Origin: Spirochaetales bacterium Spiro_05
GTDB lineage: Bacteria > Spirochaetota > Spirochaetia > Sphaerochaetales > Sphaerochaetaceae
Length of the DNA stretch: 49,410 nt
Direction: 5' to 3'
NCBI GenBank assembly: GCA_001603115.1
Contig: LVBG01000001.1
Span: 1 to 49,410, forward strand
Of the stretch, positions 8,116 through 17,154 are shown piece by piece. Within the stretch, counting starts at the first letter, position 1, and each line of letters starts with the position of its first letter. The translations under genes were made by a program, and so were the position numbers. The notes beneath the pieces are model-generated. The model ran no database searches. It saw only the letters and a program-made list of their open reading frames with translations, and was not told the origin of the DNA.

Positions 8116-8946
8116 CTATTCCTTTAATGCGCCGGCGGCAAAGCCTTGGGCGATCTTATCTTTGAAAACCAAATAGAAGAGGATCATCGGTACAGTACCG
8201 ATTACGAGAGCTGCAAACTGCAAGCCATAGTCTCGTGACATGCCCCCTGCAAAACTGTTGATGCCAACGGGCAGGGACCGTACCGAAAGGTCACTGGTCA
8301 AGGTCAGCACCAGAATGAATTCGTTCCAGTTGCCTAAGAACGTATAGATGAACATGGTGGAAATGATAGGGGTGGCAACAGGAATGAGTATCTTGAAAAA
8401 CACCTGGAAGAAGGTCGCCCCATCAATGATGGCAGACTCCTGCATGGCATCAGGAATTCCCTTGATATAGGTGGTAGCGAGAAATACCTGGAAAGGAAGC
8501 CCGAAGGCAATATAGGGGAGAATTACTCCTATACGTGTGTTGGATATACCCAATTTCGTCTCCATGATGAACAGTGGCACTATTACCGAGTGAACGGTGA
8601 TGAGCAGGCCAAGCGTATAAACCATGGAGATGACCCGACTGCTTTTATACGAAAACTTGGAAAGAGCATACCCACTGCTCAAGGCGAAAAAAACGGTCAG
8701 AAATGTTGCAACGAAGGAGTAGATGGTACTGTTGATGAAGTAGATTCCCAAGTGCCCTTGGGTCCAGGACAGGATGAAATTGTCCACATACCATGACATC
8801 GGAAACGCAAGCGGAGTCCGTACGATCATGGCATGGGGCTTGAAAGCACTCAGTATCATCCAGGTCAGTGGGATGATCGTAAGCAGGGTGAATGTAATCA
8901 TGAGCATAGAGGAGAGTACACTGGCCAAGGTCAATCGTTTTCTCAT
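8116..8946 (-). CDS. Carbohydrate ABC transporter permease, MalG type
   Basis: This 276-residue integral membrane protein has about six hydrophobic segments. The inner-membrane coupling motif runs from ESAIIDGATFFQVFFKILIP (the EAA loop), as in CUT1-type sugar permeases. It pairs with the gene just upstream and with the binding protein at 9909-11216. A GGGGAGGG ribosome-binding site precedes the ATG. The adjoining hexosaminidase and ROK regulator suggest amino-sugar oligosaccharides as cargo. No ATPase gene lies in the operon. Confidence 0.92.
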   Translation of the reverse strand: MRKRLTLASVLSSMLMITFTLLTIIPLTWMILSAFKPHAMIVRTPLAFPMSWYVDNFILSWTQGHLGIYFINSTIYSFVATFLTVFFALSSGYALSKFSYKSSRVISMVYTLGLLITVHSVIVPLFIMETKLGISNTRIGVILPYIAFGLPFQVFLATTYIKGIPDAMQESAIIDGATFFQVFFKILIPVATPIISTMFIYTFLGNWNEFILVLTLTSDLSVRSLPVGINSFAGGMSRDYGLQFAALVIGTVPMILFYLVFKDKIAQGFAAGALKE

Positions 8947-8957
8947 TTCACCCTCCC

Positions 8958-9845
8958 CTACTCAAACCTGCGTTCAAACTTCCTGCTGATGTATTGCAAC
9001 AGGAGAATCAGTCCGACAGCCAGCAGTACGATAATCATGGATGCAGCGCTTCCAAAGCCATACTTATAGTATTTGAACGTATTGATATACATATATATGG
9101 CAATAACTTCGGTATAGTGGGCTGGGCCACCTCCCGTCATTGCATAGATCAGGTCGAAGGCTTTCAGACTTCCTGAGATTGCAAAGATTGCTGTGGTTGC
9201 AATGGTTCCCACCATACTGGGAAGAATGATACGCATCATCATCTGTGATTCACTGGCCCCATCAATCTGGGCTGCTTCCAATAGTGATGGTGTCATTTTC
9301 TGGAGATTTGCATAGAAAATGATCATATAGGTTCCGGTATGCATCCAAAGTAAGACAAAAAGGATGGGAACAATCGCCAATTGCTTATCCTCAAAGATCC
9401 GCATCACATACTGGTTTTCACCAGTCAAACGTCTGATGATGGCCACCACCATTCCTGAAGAGGAGAAGATTTGGTTCCACAAAAGAGCAACCACTACCGG
9501 AGAGATGGTGATGGGCAGAAAAATCATGGTCTGGTAGAAGTTCCCGTTGCGAACCATCTTGCGATGCAAAAGATATGCCAAGAGGAACCCCAAGGGAATC
9601 TGGCCGAACACGGAGATAGCAACAATCAGGAGATTGTTCCTCAGTGAATGCAGAAATACCTCATCACTGATAATCTTGGCATAATTTGCCAATCCAATGA
9701 ATTTTGGAGTACCATACCCCCCGAACGAGGTAAAACTCAAGGTCAGGCTGTATGCCACCGGGAATATGATGATGGAGGCAAACAGCAGCAGGCCAGGGGC
9801 AAGGAATGCATAGTAGCTCATTCGTTTTTGTTGTGAGAATGTCAT
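8958..9845 (-). CDS. Carbohydrate ABC transporter permease, MalF type
   Basis: This 295-residue permease has about six membrane segments. The coupling loop LLEAAQIDGASESQMMMRIILP is in the C-terminal half and is typical of CUT1 systems. A longer frame begins 20 codons upstream, but the ATG at 9845 has an AGAGGAG ribosome-binding site and begins just before the first membrane helix. It lies 11 bp before the MalG-type gene and 63 bp after the binding-protein gene. Confidence 0.92.
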   Translation of the reverse strand: MTFSQQKRMSYYAFLAPGLLLFASIIIFPVAYSLTLSFTSFGGYGTPKFIGLANYAKIISDEVFLHSLRNNLLIVAISVFGQIPLGFLLAYLLHRKMVRNGNFYQTMIFLPITISPVVVALLWNQIFSSSGMVVAIIRRLTGENQYVMRIFEDKQLAIVPILFVLLWMHTGTYMIIFYANLQKMTPSLLEAAQIDGASESQMMMRIILPSMVGTIATTAIFAISGSLKAFDLIYAMTGGGPAHYTEVIAIYMYINTFKYYKYGFGSAASMIIVLLAVGLILLLQYISRKFERRFE

Positions 9846-9908
9846 GGTACTCCTCTTTCTGCAAGCCAGGCCTCTTCCCCAATTGGGGAAGAGCCTGATG
9901 ATCAAACG

Positions 9909-11216
9909 CTATCGGCCAATGGCCGCTACCATGGCTTCCAGTTCCTGAGCGACTTGCTTCGGAGTCTTCGTACCAAACATCATGTTCTGGAGATTGATGT
10001 TGAACGTACCGATTGGTTCAGCGGCAAGCACAGAATCCATCACATATCCCATCGGCACTTTACCTGCATAAGCCACCAACTTCTGGATCATGGGATCAGC
10101 ATCCTTGGGCTCTGCCAGGTTATAGGCAGGCAGTCTTCCGAACCTTTGCCTGATTGCCGAGCCTTCCGGACCTGAGTAGAACCAAATCCACTTCCAAGCA
10201 GCATCCGATTCTGCCTTTGAAAGCTTTGCATTCATCCCGAACCCTTGTCCTGCTGTTGCCGAGGTGGAAAGGCTCTGTCCCTTCTGGTTGGGAATATCCG
10301 GAAATGATTCCAAGCTCATGTAGGTTTTCTGTTCTGCACTCAACTCGCCGACCATATTGTTCACGGTCCAACCACCATCGATGAAGTAGACAGCTTTCTC
10401 CTGGACAAAATCATCAAGGCCCTGTCCATATGTAAGTTGGTTGGTACCAGGTGAGAGCATCTGTTTGTCAGTGAGATCCTTGATGATCTGCATGGCATAC
10501 ACAAACTCGGGATCATCAAAGCGTGCTTCCCCTGCAATGGCCTTGTCGAACCACTCCAACCCACAAGCTCTCTCCACGAGCATGCCCGCTACACATGACT
10601 GCATCGGCCACGCATCCTTGTTCGCGATGGAAATCGGGATCAAGCCGGCTGCCCTGATCGCCGGTCCCTGAGCCAACAACTCCTCATAGGTCTTGGGCAA
10701 GGTCAGCCCAAGTTCCTTCAGCAATCGGTTGTTGGTAAACATGATTGAGGTGATGCTGATATCTTCAGGAAGTTCCCAGATCTCTCCGTTCTTTCCCTGG
10801 CCTTGCATTGCCATATCGGCAAACTCATCCTCATGTCCGCTCAAATAGGGACGCAAATCCTGTACCAACCCTGCATTCGTTACCTGGCTTGTCCGTTCCC
10901 CAGGATACAACAGTACGATATCGGGAAGTTGTCCACTCATTGCCATGGTCTGCAACTTGTCGTGGAAGGCCTCCCCATACCCATACTCAAAGCTAAGTTT
11001 GATATTCGGATTTGCCTTCTCAAAGACGTCAACCAGATACTGAAAATTGGGCGCAGTGGTTTTATCCGTCTGATCAAGGAAGTGATAGACAGACAACGTG
11101 ATGATGCCATCACCCGCTGAATCCTTTGCTTGTTCTTTTGTCCCTGTTGCAAAAAGCAACGCGGGAATAAGGAACAGCGACATGAAAATCATGCTGAGCA
11201 ACCGTTTCATGTTCAT
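9909..11216 (-). CDS. Carbohydrate ABC transporter substrate-binding protein
   Basis: This 435-residue protein has an N-terminal signal peptide (hydrophobic core LLSMIFMSLFLIPALLF, then ATGTKE) with no lipobox cysteine. The remainder looks like an extracellular solute-binding protein family 1 fold. It should bind an oligosaccharide in the periplasm and deliver it to the two permeases downstream. The start at 11216 has a GGAGGA ribosome-binding site. The ligand is not certain. The neighbouring hexosaminidase favours N-acetylhexosamine-containing oligosaccharides. Confidence 0.9.
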   Translation of the reverse strand: MNMKRLLSMIFMSLFLIPALLFATGTKEQAKDSAGDGIITLSVYHFLDQTDKTTAPNFQYLVDVFEKANPNIKLSFEYGYGEAFHDKLQTMAMSGQLPDIVLLYPGERTSQVTNAGLVQDLRPYLSGHEDEFADMAMQGQGKNGEIWELPEDISITSIMFTNNRLLKELGLTLPKTYEELLAQGPAIRAAGLIPISIANKDAWPMQSCVAGMLVERACGLEWFDKAIAGEARFDDPEFVYAMQIIKDLTDKQMLSPGTNQLTYGQGLDDFVQEKAVYFIDGGWTVNNMVGELSAEQKTYMSLESFPDIPNQKGQSLSTSATAGQGFGMNAKLSKAESDAAWKWIWFYSGPEGSAIRQRFGRLPAYNLAEPKDADPMIQKLVAYAGKVPMGYVMDSVLAAEPIGTFNINLQNMMFGTKTPKQVAQELEAMVAAIGR

Positions 11217-11264
11217 AGTAGTCCTCCATTTTTATAGCATCCTTCATAAGAAGGAATCATGCGC

Positions 11265-12419
11265 TTATGCCAAGAGATGAAAAAGCGGTAGTTCCTTCTG
11301 GGTTGCGTACTCTGAAAGTGGTTCCAGATTCATCAACACCTTGTCGAGTACCAACGCTGCTGCCCCAAAGGAGACGGCATGGTACCCAAGTGACGAGAAT
11401 TGTATTTGGATCCCTTCATCCTGATGGTCAAGCGCGTTTGCTCGGAGCGCTGTCCGGAGCATATCCGGCATGACGGACTCGATGGTTTCCACATTCCCCC
11501 CGATGAAGACATGCCCGATATCCAAGGTATTGATGAGAAATGCCAGATTTTCGCTTACTTCCTGCAGATACGCATGCAAAGCTCTCTTGTCTTTGGTTAC
11601 AGAGATGGTTCTATCCACTTCCACTTGTTCGGAGGAGGAAGGATTTCGATTCAATACGCTTTTGAACTCCCCTGCCTGATTGTGGCTGCCACGATGGATT
11701 TTCCCGTCAAAGCCGAATCCAAGCCCGACCGTTGGCCTTGCCAAGCCGGTTCTGAGATCATAGGCTTTCCAGAACTCAATCAGGATGAAAAGAAAGTTCC
11801 GCAGTTTCCGCTTTCTCTGGAAAATGACCTCCCCCCATGCCCCGCAGTTGGCATCATTTTCCAGAAAAACTGGAAACGGAAATGCTGAAGCCACTTGGGT
11901 ATAAAAATCAAACGGTGTATGAAAATCAAGAGAAACCGAACGAATGATCACTTGCCGTTCAGAATCGACAATACCGGAAAACCCAATCCCGACGCCCAAG
12001 AGGTGCCGTCCCATGAAGTCGAGCCGTTTAATCAGGGATTCGATGAGTGCTTGCATTTCCAAGCTGAAGGTTTTTGCATTGAATCCTTTCGGTTTTGTTT
12101 CTGAGAAGAGGACTTTTCCTTCCAGATCAACTGAGAGAGCCGTGTAGGAATCCGATCGGATCTCAATACCGATCACGTGAAAATACTCCTTGTTCAGCGT
12201 GATGCCGATGGCTCGTCTCCCACCCTTTGGACCTGGATCAATGATCTCATTCTCCCTTACGATTCCCCGTTGCATGAGGTCTGCAACGATATTTGAGACA
12301 GAAGAACGATTCAGTCCCAACCGTGCTGCCAAGTCAGCACGACTCAACTCATCCTCTATCCAAAGGCGGTGGATGATTCTTGAGGAATTGATGAGCCGTG
12401 TTCTCCGAGGACTGTCCAT
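11265..12419 (-). CDS. ROK family transcriptional repressor (NagC/XylR type)
   Basis: This 384-residue protein has an N-terminal winged helix (LSRADLAARLGLNRSSVSNI) followed by a ROK sugar-kinase-like domain containing IGIEIRSDS, GVGIGFSG and ENDANCGAWGE. The usual Cys-x-Cys-Gly zinc motif after the HNQAGEF segment is missing, which suits a regulator that has lost kinase activity. The ATG at 12419 is chosen over an upstream frame extension because of an AGGAG ribosome-binding site. It is the first gene of the sugar operon and has an operator-like dyad in its leader. It probably senses the imported sugar. Confidence 0.88.
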   Translation of the reverse strand: MDSPRRTRLINSSRIIHRLWIEDELSRADLAARLGLNRSSVSNIVADLMQRGIVRENEIIDPGPKGGRRAIGITLNKEYFHVIGIEIRSDSYTALSVDLEGKVLFSETKPKGFNAKTFSLEMQALIESLIKRLDFMGRHLLGVGIGFSGIVDSERQVIIRSVSLDFHTPFDFYTQVASAFPFPVFLENDANCGAWGEVIFQRKRKLRNFLFILIEFWKAYDLRTGLARPTVGLGFGFDGKIHRGSHNQAGEFKSVLNRNPSSSEQVEVDRTISVTKDKRALHAYLQEVSENLAFLINTLDIGHVFIGGNVETIESVMPDMLRTALRANALDHQDEGIQIQFSSLGYHAVSFGAAALVLDKVLMNLEPLSEYATQKELPLFHLLA

Positions 12420-12434
12420 GACATCTCCTATACA

Positions 12435-12463
12435 GGTTAGTTTGTTTTTGTACCAACTCAACC
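12435..12463. promoter_or_regulatory. Candidate ROK operator
   Basis: GGTTAGTT at 12435-12442 and AACTCAACC at 12455-12463 form an imperfect dyad with one extra base in the right arm. GTTAGTTTGTTT in the left half closely resembles the XylR-type ROK operator half. It sits at and just after the predicted transcription start of the ROK gene, a good place for repression. Confidence 0.5.
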
Positions 12464-12465
12464 TC

Positions 12466-12493
12466 AGTATAGTGTGAGGAAAAACGAAGTCAA
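12466..12493 (-). promoter_or_regulatory. Sigma-70-type promoter of the ROK/ABC/GH20 operon
   Basis: On the minus strand TTGACT (12488-12493) and TATACT (12466-12471) are separated by 16 bp, about 47 bp before the ROK start codon. Confidence 0.65.
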
Positions 12494-13013
12494 GAGGAAT
12501 AACTATTATTTACATAGTATGTATTTATATACCACTTGAACTAACACTGCCGCGTAAGCTGGTACTGATGGCTATCAATTATTAGTCATATTTTCTTGCA
12601 TATTTATCATACGATTTCGATCATACTCATGCAAATTTCACTATCACAGCGTACCCAAAAAGCACGACCCAAGGGGCCTCTCTATCCAAGAAAACTCCGG
12701 AAAACTCCTGTAGAATTTTTCCCAGTGGCCCTCTTTTTATGGCAGGAGCATGCATCAGGGCTGTGTGGTTGCAACACGATTTCACTGATTACTCATATTT
12801 CTATACCTTGCTTTCTATTTTTCCTTTCCTTACAAAGACTTTCTGCGCATCAACCAATGGGTGAACTGAGCGGACAAGTACATTCCGCATACACCTACTT
12901 TTTGACTGAATTGCGCTTCAATTCATTCCATTGCAATAACTTCAGACAACCTTTCAGATGATCGGAAATCCAATAAAGGGTTCATCAACACTTTTATCTT
13001 TCCTGTTGTGGAA
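12494..13013. other. Long non-coding spacer between two transport operons
   Basis: This is AT-rich sequence between the divergent ROK operon and polyamine-type operon. A plus-strand frame at 12596-12961 is open for 121 codons, but its translation looks non-protein-like and its ATG has no ribosome-binding site, so I do not call it. I see no recognisable riboswitch, tRNA or repeat. A small RNA or long 5' leader cannot be excluded. Confidence 0.5.
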
Positions 13014-13042
13014 TTGACTTTGAAGTTGGCACGACCTACCAT
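13014..13042 (+). promoter_or_regulatory. Candidate promoter of the polyamine-type ABC operon
   Basis: TTGACT (13014-13019) and TACCAT (13037-13042) are 17 bp apart, about 86 bp before the binding-protein start. The -10 element is weak. Confidence 0.4.
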
Positions 13043-13128
13043 GGGAACGAGGCACAACCTGCAAGTGGATCCAAACAAGTGCAGCAGCAAAACAGGAAAT
13101 GCCTCACAATCCTAGAGGAGGACTCCGT

Positions 13129-14208
13129 ATGAAGAAAGTTGTTCTTGTTCTCATGGTCCTGGTGGTAGTGGGCGGAATGCTCTTTGCCCAAGCTGCAGCA
13201 GAAACCAAGAATCCCGTACTGCGTGTCATCACCTGGTCTGGTTATGCTCCGCAGGAATTGCTCGACAAGTTCACCGCAGAAACCGGCTACAAGGTTGAGG
13301 TGACCCTCAGCAACAACGAGGAGATGATCAGCAAACTCCGTGCAACCCGCGGCGGTGGGTTTGACCTTGCCCAACCCTCACAAGACCGAATTTCCTCTGT
13401 CGTCGAGCAATACGGCATCTACCAGCCGATAGACTATACCCGCCTGAACACCGACCAGATAGACCCTTCCCTGTTGGAAGCTGTGAAGAAAAACACCTTG
13501 GTGAATGGCAAATCCTATGCAGTACCCCACGTCTATGGAACCGAAGGGTTGGTTGTCAACAAGGCGAAAGCTCCTGATATCAAGGATTTCAAGGACCTGC
13601 TCGATCCCAAGTATGCAGGAAGAGTCTCCTACCGCCTGAAGAGACCTACGCTCATCGGCATGGGGTTCTCCCTCGGCTATGATCCGTTTGCCCTCTATGC
13701 AGACCCCGCAGCCTACCAGAAGTTTCTCAACGAGATGGAGAAAGTCCTGATTGCAGGCAAACCTTCGGTAAAAACCTACTGGGACAATGGCGACCAGCTG
13801 TTGCAGTCGCTGCGCTCGGAAGAAGTCTGGGCCGCATCTGCATGGGAACAAGCAGGATGGAAGCTGCATGCTGAGAATCCAAACATTGACTACATCGCAC
13901 CAACGAGCGGCGCACTCGCTTGGGTTGATACCTTCACCATCCCATCAAAGAGTGAGAACCTCGATGCTGCCTATGCCTACATCAACTTCATGTTGAGAGC
14001 AGAGAACGCTGCATTCTTCACCAACCGTGAAACCTATGGAACAGCTAGTAAGGATGCGGTGAACTATCTCGATGAGGAGATCAAGGCAAACTTTACCCGT
14101 GGTCTTCCTCCTGAAGTCCTTGCGAACATCAACTGGTACCCAACCGTCCCGGCTGGGATTGAGGAGATGGAAGGAAAGACTCTCGACAAGATCAAAGCCG
14201 CTCGCTGA
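13129..14208 (+). CDS. Polyamine-type ABC transporter substrate-binding protein (PotD/PotF-like)
   Basis: This 359-residue protein has a signal peptide that ends near FAQA, without a lipobox. The segment LRVITWSGYAPQELLDKF is typical of spermidine/putrescine-binding proteins, as are VPHVYGTEGLVVN and AWVDTFTIPSKS. It should capture a polyamine or similar cation in the periplasm. The ATG at 13129 is selected over one 30 bp upstream because GAGGAGG lies seven bases before it. It heads an operon with an ATPase and two permeases. Exact ligand specificity cannot be read from the sequence. Confidence 0.88.
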   Translation: MKKVVLVLMVLVVVGGMLFAQAAAETKNPVLRVITWSGYAPQELLDKFTAETGYKVEVTLSNNEEMISKLRATRGGGFDLAQPSQDRISSVVEQYGIYQPIDYTRLNTDQIDPSLLEAVKKNTLVNGKSYAVPHVYGTEGLVVNKAKAPDIKDFKDLLDPKYAGRVSYRLKRPTLIGMGFSLGYDPFALYADPAAYQKFLNEMEKVLIAGKPSVKTYWDNGDQLLQSLRSEEVWAASAWEQAGWKLHAENPNIDYIAPTSGALAWVDTFTIPSKSENLDAAYAYINFMLRAENAAFFTNRETYGTASKDAVNYLDEEIKANFTRGLPPEVLANINWYPTVPAGIEEMEGKTLDKIKAAR

Positions 14209-14224
14209 AAGATCTGACAGCACG

Positions 14225-14255
14225 ATGCCGATGGCTGAATACCAGCCATCGGCAT
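14225..14255 (+). terminator. Intercistronic stem-loop after the binding-protein gene
   Basis: ATGCCGATGGCTG at 14225-14237 and its exact complement at 14243-14255 form a perfect 13-bp stem with a five-base AATAC loop, followed by only a short T run. It lies between the binding-protein and ATPase genes. It may be a partial terminator or an mRNA stabiliser that keeps the binding protein in excess over the membrane components. Confidence 0.7.
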
Positions 14256-14276
14256 TTCTGCAAGGTAAACAACAGT

Positions 14277-15389
14277 ATGGAAAGTGCACTCTCAGTACAA
14301 AACGTCACCAAGCGATTTGGTGATTTCACCGCAGTTGACCAAGTATCGTTTGAAGTGGAAGACGGCAAGTTCTTTTCGATTTTAGGCCCCTCCGGATGCG
14401 GCAAAACAACGCTTCTGCGGATGATTGCCGGGTTCTACAAACCCGATGGAGGCACACTCCTGTTCAATGGGAAGAACATGGACGGGGTAGCCCCCAACAA
14501 ACGGCCGGTGAACCTGGTCTTCCAGAATCTGGCACTCTTTCCCATGATGAACGTGCACGAAAACATTGCCTTTGGTTTGCGTCGAAGAGGAGAGCGAGGC
14601 CCTGAGGTTGACAGGAAAGTGCGCTCGTTGCTGGAGCGGGTCGGCCTTCCTGAATCGGGAAAGAAACAGATCAGCCAGCTCTCCGGCGGACAGAAACAAC
14701 GCATTGCCATTGCGCGGTGCCTGATCATGGAACCAACCGTACTCTTGCTCGATGAACCTTTGGGTGCGCTCGATGCAAAACTGCGGGAACATATGAAAGT
14801 GGAGCTCAAGACATTGCAGTCGCAGGTGGGAACAACCTTTGTGTACATCACCCACGACCAGAGCGAAGCCATGGTCATGAGTGACACGGTTGCAGTCATG
14901 AACAATGGGCATTTTGAGCAGATTGGAACGCCGCAAGAGCTGTATCATGAGCCGAAATCCTCGTTTGTTGCCCAGTTCGTGGGAAACAACAACAAGCTGA
15001 GGGTGAGACTGCACAGGGATGCAGAAGGTGATACCATCGCCCGCTATAGTGACCGTTACGATTTCAAACTTGCACAGAAATTTGAGCAGAGCGGTTTGGA
15101 GGATGAGTATGACCTCTTCATCCGCCCTGAAGCGGTCATCATCAACCCAGGGGAGGGTCGGGAAAATTTCCAGACCGTCCCGGTTGACGTCACCTCCATC
15201 CTCTTCGATGGGGGCAACAGCCGCCTGATGGTAAAGCCGCTGGGAACTGAGGGGGAATTGGTGGTAGCCCTGCCCCAAACCCGTGAGTACGATTCCATCC
15301 GCAGCGGTGATCGCATCCAGGTCGGGTGGGACCTGAACAAGACAGTCTGCTTCAAGAGAAGTGATTGGAAGCTCTATGATGAAGAATAG
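14277..15389 (+). CDS. potA: Polyamine-type ABC transporter ATP-binding protein (PotA-like)
   Basis: This 370-residue ATPase has a Walker A motif (GPSGCGKTT, residues 37-45), the LSGGQ signature at 135-139 and Walker B LLLDE at 156-160. A C-terminal TOBE-like regulatory domain follows from about residue 240, as in PotA. It energises the two permeases that follow. The ribosome-binding site before the ATG is poor, only a weak AAGG about 11 bases away, which may lower its translation relative to the binding protein. Its 3' end overlaps the next gene. Confidence 0.9.
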   Translation: MESALSVQNVTKRFGDFTAVDQVSFEVEDGKFFSILGPSGCGKTTLLRMIAGFYKPDGGTLLFNGKNMDGVAPNKRPVNLVFQNLALFPMMNVHENIAFGLRRRGERGPEVDRKVRSLLERVGLPESGKKQISQLSGGQKQRIAIARCLIMEPTVLLLDEPLGALDAKLREHMKVELKTLQSQVGTTFVYITHDQSEAMVMSDTVAVMNNGHFEQIGTPQELYHEPKSSFVAQFVGNNNKLRVRLHRDAEGDTIARYSDRYDFKLAQKFEQSGLEDEYDLFIRPEAVIINPGEGRENFQTVPVDVTSILFDGGNSRLMVKPLGTEGELVVALPQTREYDSIRSGDRIQVGWDLNKTVCFKRSDWKLYDEE

Positions 15390-16236
15390 ACAACACATCA
15401 AATGGGGATTTCTCTTCTTCTTCCTGCCTGTAGTCCTGTGGCTTTTTCTTTTGATCGTACTGCCACATCTGGAACTACTGAGACTCTCCTTCACCAAAGC
15501 CAATACCGGCAAGCTCACCCTGGACAACTATCTTGCCTTCTTCCGCGAGCCCATTTACTGGCTTACCTTCGTCCGTACCGCAGGATACTCCATTCTGGTC
15601 ACCTTCCTGGTGATGGTCATCTCCCTGCCTGTCTCATTCTACATCTCCAAGATGGTGAGGGGAAGGATGACAGGAGCGCTCATGATTCTCATTCTTGTGC
15701 CGTTCTGGGTCAGCGAACTCATCCGCGTCTACGGTTGGATGATATTGCTCAGGGAGAGCGGGATTCTCAACCATTTCCTCGTAACGCTGGGCTTTTTCAA
15801 GGAGCCGGTTGAGATGCTCTACAACGACATCACCATGATCATGGGGCTTGTATATACCAGCATGCTCTTTATGGTGGTGCCCGTCATCGGGGTCATGGAC
15901 GACCTGGACAACTCAATCATTGAAGCTGCCTACGACCTTGGAGCCTCAAAGATAGCAATCTGGAGAACCATCATCATTCCCCACTGTGCCTCAGGTCTCG
16001 TAAACGGAGGGATCATCGTCTTCATGCTGGTGCTGGGAAGCTATCTCACACCGAACCTGATGGGCGGCAAGAACTCGCTGTGGTTCACCGAGCAGATCTA
16101 CAACCAGATTATCCTCTACTTCAACTGGAACCAAGGGGCAGCCTTTGGATTCCTCCTTCTGGCCCTCTCGTCGCTCATCATCTGGGTATTGCTCAAGCTG
16201 ACAAAACAAAACCTGAAGGAGGTGGTGAAAAAATGA
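15379..16236 (+). CDS. potB: Polyamine-type ABC transporter permease (PotB-like)
   Basis: This 285-residue permease has about six membrane helices and the coupling loop IEAAYDLGASKIAIWRTIIIP. It overlaps the end of the ATPase gene by 11 bp. ATG codons occur in tandem at 15376 and 15379. The second has better spacing (seven bases) from the GGAAG ribosome-binding site, but either is possible. A GTG at 15361 is less likely. Confidence 0.88.
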   Translation: MKNRQHIKWGFLFFFLPVVLWLFLLIVLPHLELLRLSFTKANTGKLTLDNYLAFFREPIYWLTFVRTAGYSILVTFLVMVISLPVSFYISKMVRGRMTGALMILILVPFWVSELIRVYGWMILLRESGILNHFLVTLGFFKEPVEMLYNDITMIMGLVYTSMLFMVVPVIGVMDDLDNSIIEAAYDLGASKIAIWRTIIIPHCASGLVNGGIIVFMLVLGSYLTPNLMGGKNSLWFTEQIYNQIILYFNWNQGAAFGFLLLALSSLIIWVLLKLTKQNLKEVVKK

Positions 16237-17090
16237 TCAGAAGCCTGCCATCCTCAAAACGCTATCGCTACGGGTTCACCCTCTTCATCATCCTCTATTT
16301 CATCTTCCTCTTCGCTCCGTTGGTGGTAACCATGATCCTCGCCTTCAATGACTCCATGTATCCTGCTCTTCCCTGGCAAGGGTTCACGCTTGACTGGTTC
16401 TTTGGCAAAGGACCAACAAAGTACGGCATCTTTCATGACCAGACGAATCTCAGGAGCCTGTTCACTTCCTTCAAAGTGGCTTTCTCCGTTATGATCGTCT
16501 CCACCTTCCTGGGAACCTGTGCAGCCTTTCTCTTTGAACAGGAGAACTTCCGCTTCAAGGGAGCGCTCTACTTCCTCATGATAGCTCCTTTGGTCATACC
16601 GGGCGTCATTCTGGGTATCTCGATCCTGATGTTCTCCAACACCATCGGCCTGTTCATCGAAGACCATCTGAACATCTATGTGAAGTTCCTCGGCCCCGGC
16701 TTTCCTCTGGTGGTCCTCGGCCAATCCTCATTCATCTCCACCATTGTGGCCCTGGTAGTATCGGCAAGGCTGAAAAAGTTCGACAGGACCTTGGAGGAAG
16801 CAGCCTACAACCTGGGAGCCAACAAGGCTGAGGTGCTCTGGTTCATCACCCTAAAGTATCTCAGACCCTCCATCATAGGGGGCGCGGCGATGGCCTTCCT
16901 GATGTCGTTCGAAAACTTCAATACCACCATCTTCCTCGTTGGTTCGCAGGCAACGCTTCCGATCAACATGTACATGCAAGTGCGCGATGGTTCGACACCG
17001 GTGATCAACGCAATCTCCTTCCTCCTGATACTTGGTACATCCATCTTTGCTGTGATAAACCTCTCCAAGGGAAACAAGAAGATTCTTTGA
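16233..17090 (+). CDS. potC: Polyamine-type ABC transporter permease (PotC-like)
   Basis: This 285-residue permease has about six membrane helices and the coupling loop LEEAAYNLGANKAEVLWFITL. The start codon overlaps the stop of the previous permease (ATGA) and is preceded by a strong AGGAGGTGG ribosome-binding site. A longer open frame extends 51 codons upstream inside the previous gene and is rejected. It completes the four-gene transporter. Confidence 0.9.
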   Translation: MIRSLPSSKRYRYGFTLFIILYFIFLFAPLVVTMILAFNDSMYPALPWQGFTLDWFFGKGPTKYGIFHDQTNLRSLFTSFKVAFSVMIVSTFLGTCAAFLFEQENFRFKGALYFLMIAPLVIPGVILGISILMFSNTIGLFIEDHLNIYVKFLGPGFPLVVLGQSSFISTIVALVVSARLKKFDRTLEEAAYNLGANKAEVLWFITLKYLRPSIIGGAAMAFLMSFENFNTTIFLVGSQATLPINMYMQVRDGSTPVINAISFLLILGTSIFAVINLSKGNKKIL

Positions 17091-17154
17091 CAGCCACTTC
17101 CCAGGCAGAGAAAGCGTTGCTACTATGCAAACCTCATTGTACAGGGGGAGAGCC

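Noticed and set aside
12596..12961. 121-codon open frame in the large spacer, plus strand
   Set aside because: The translation is rich in unusual residue runs, has no family resemblance, and lacks a ribosome-binding site. I treat it as chance.
16254..16724. Long minus-strand frame opposite the PotC-like gene
   Set aside because: It is the antisense of a membrane-protein gene, and its very acidic, histidine-rich product is typical of such shadows.
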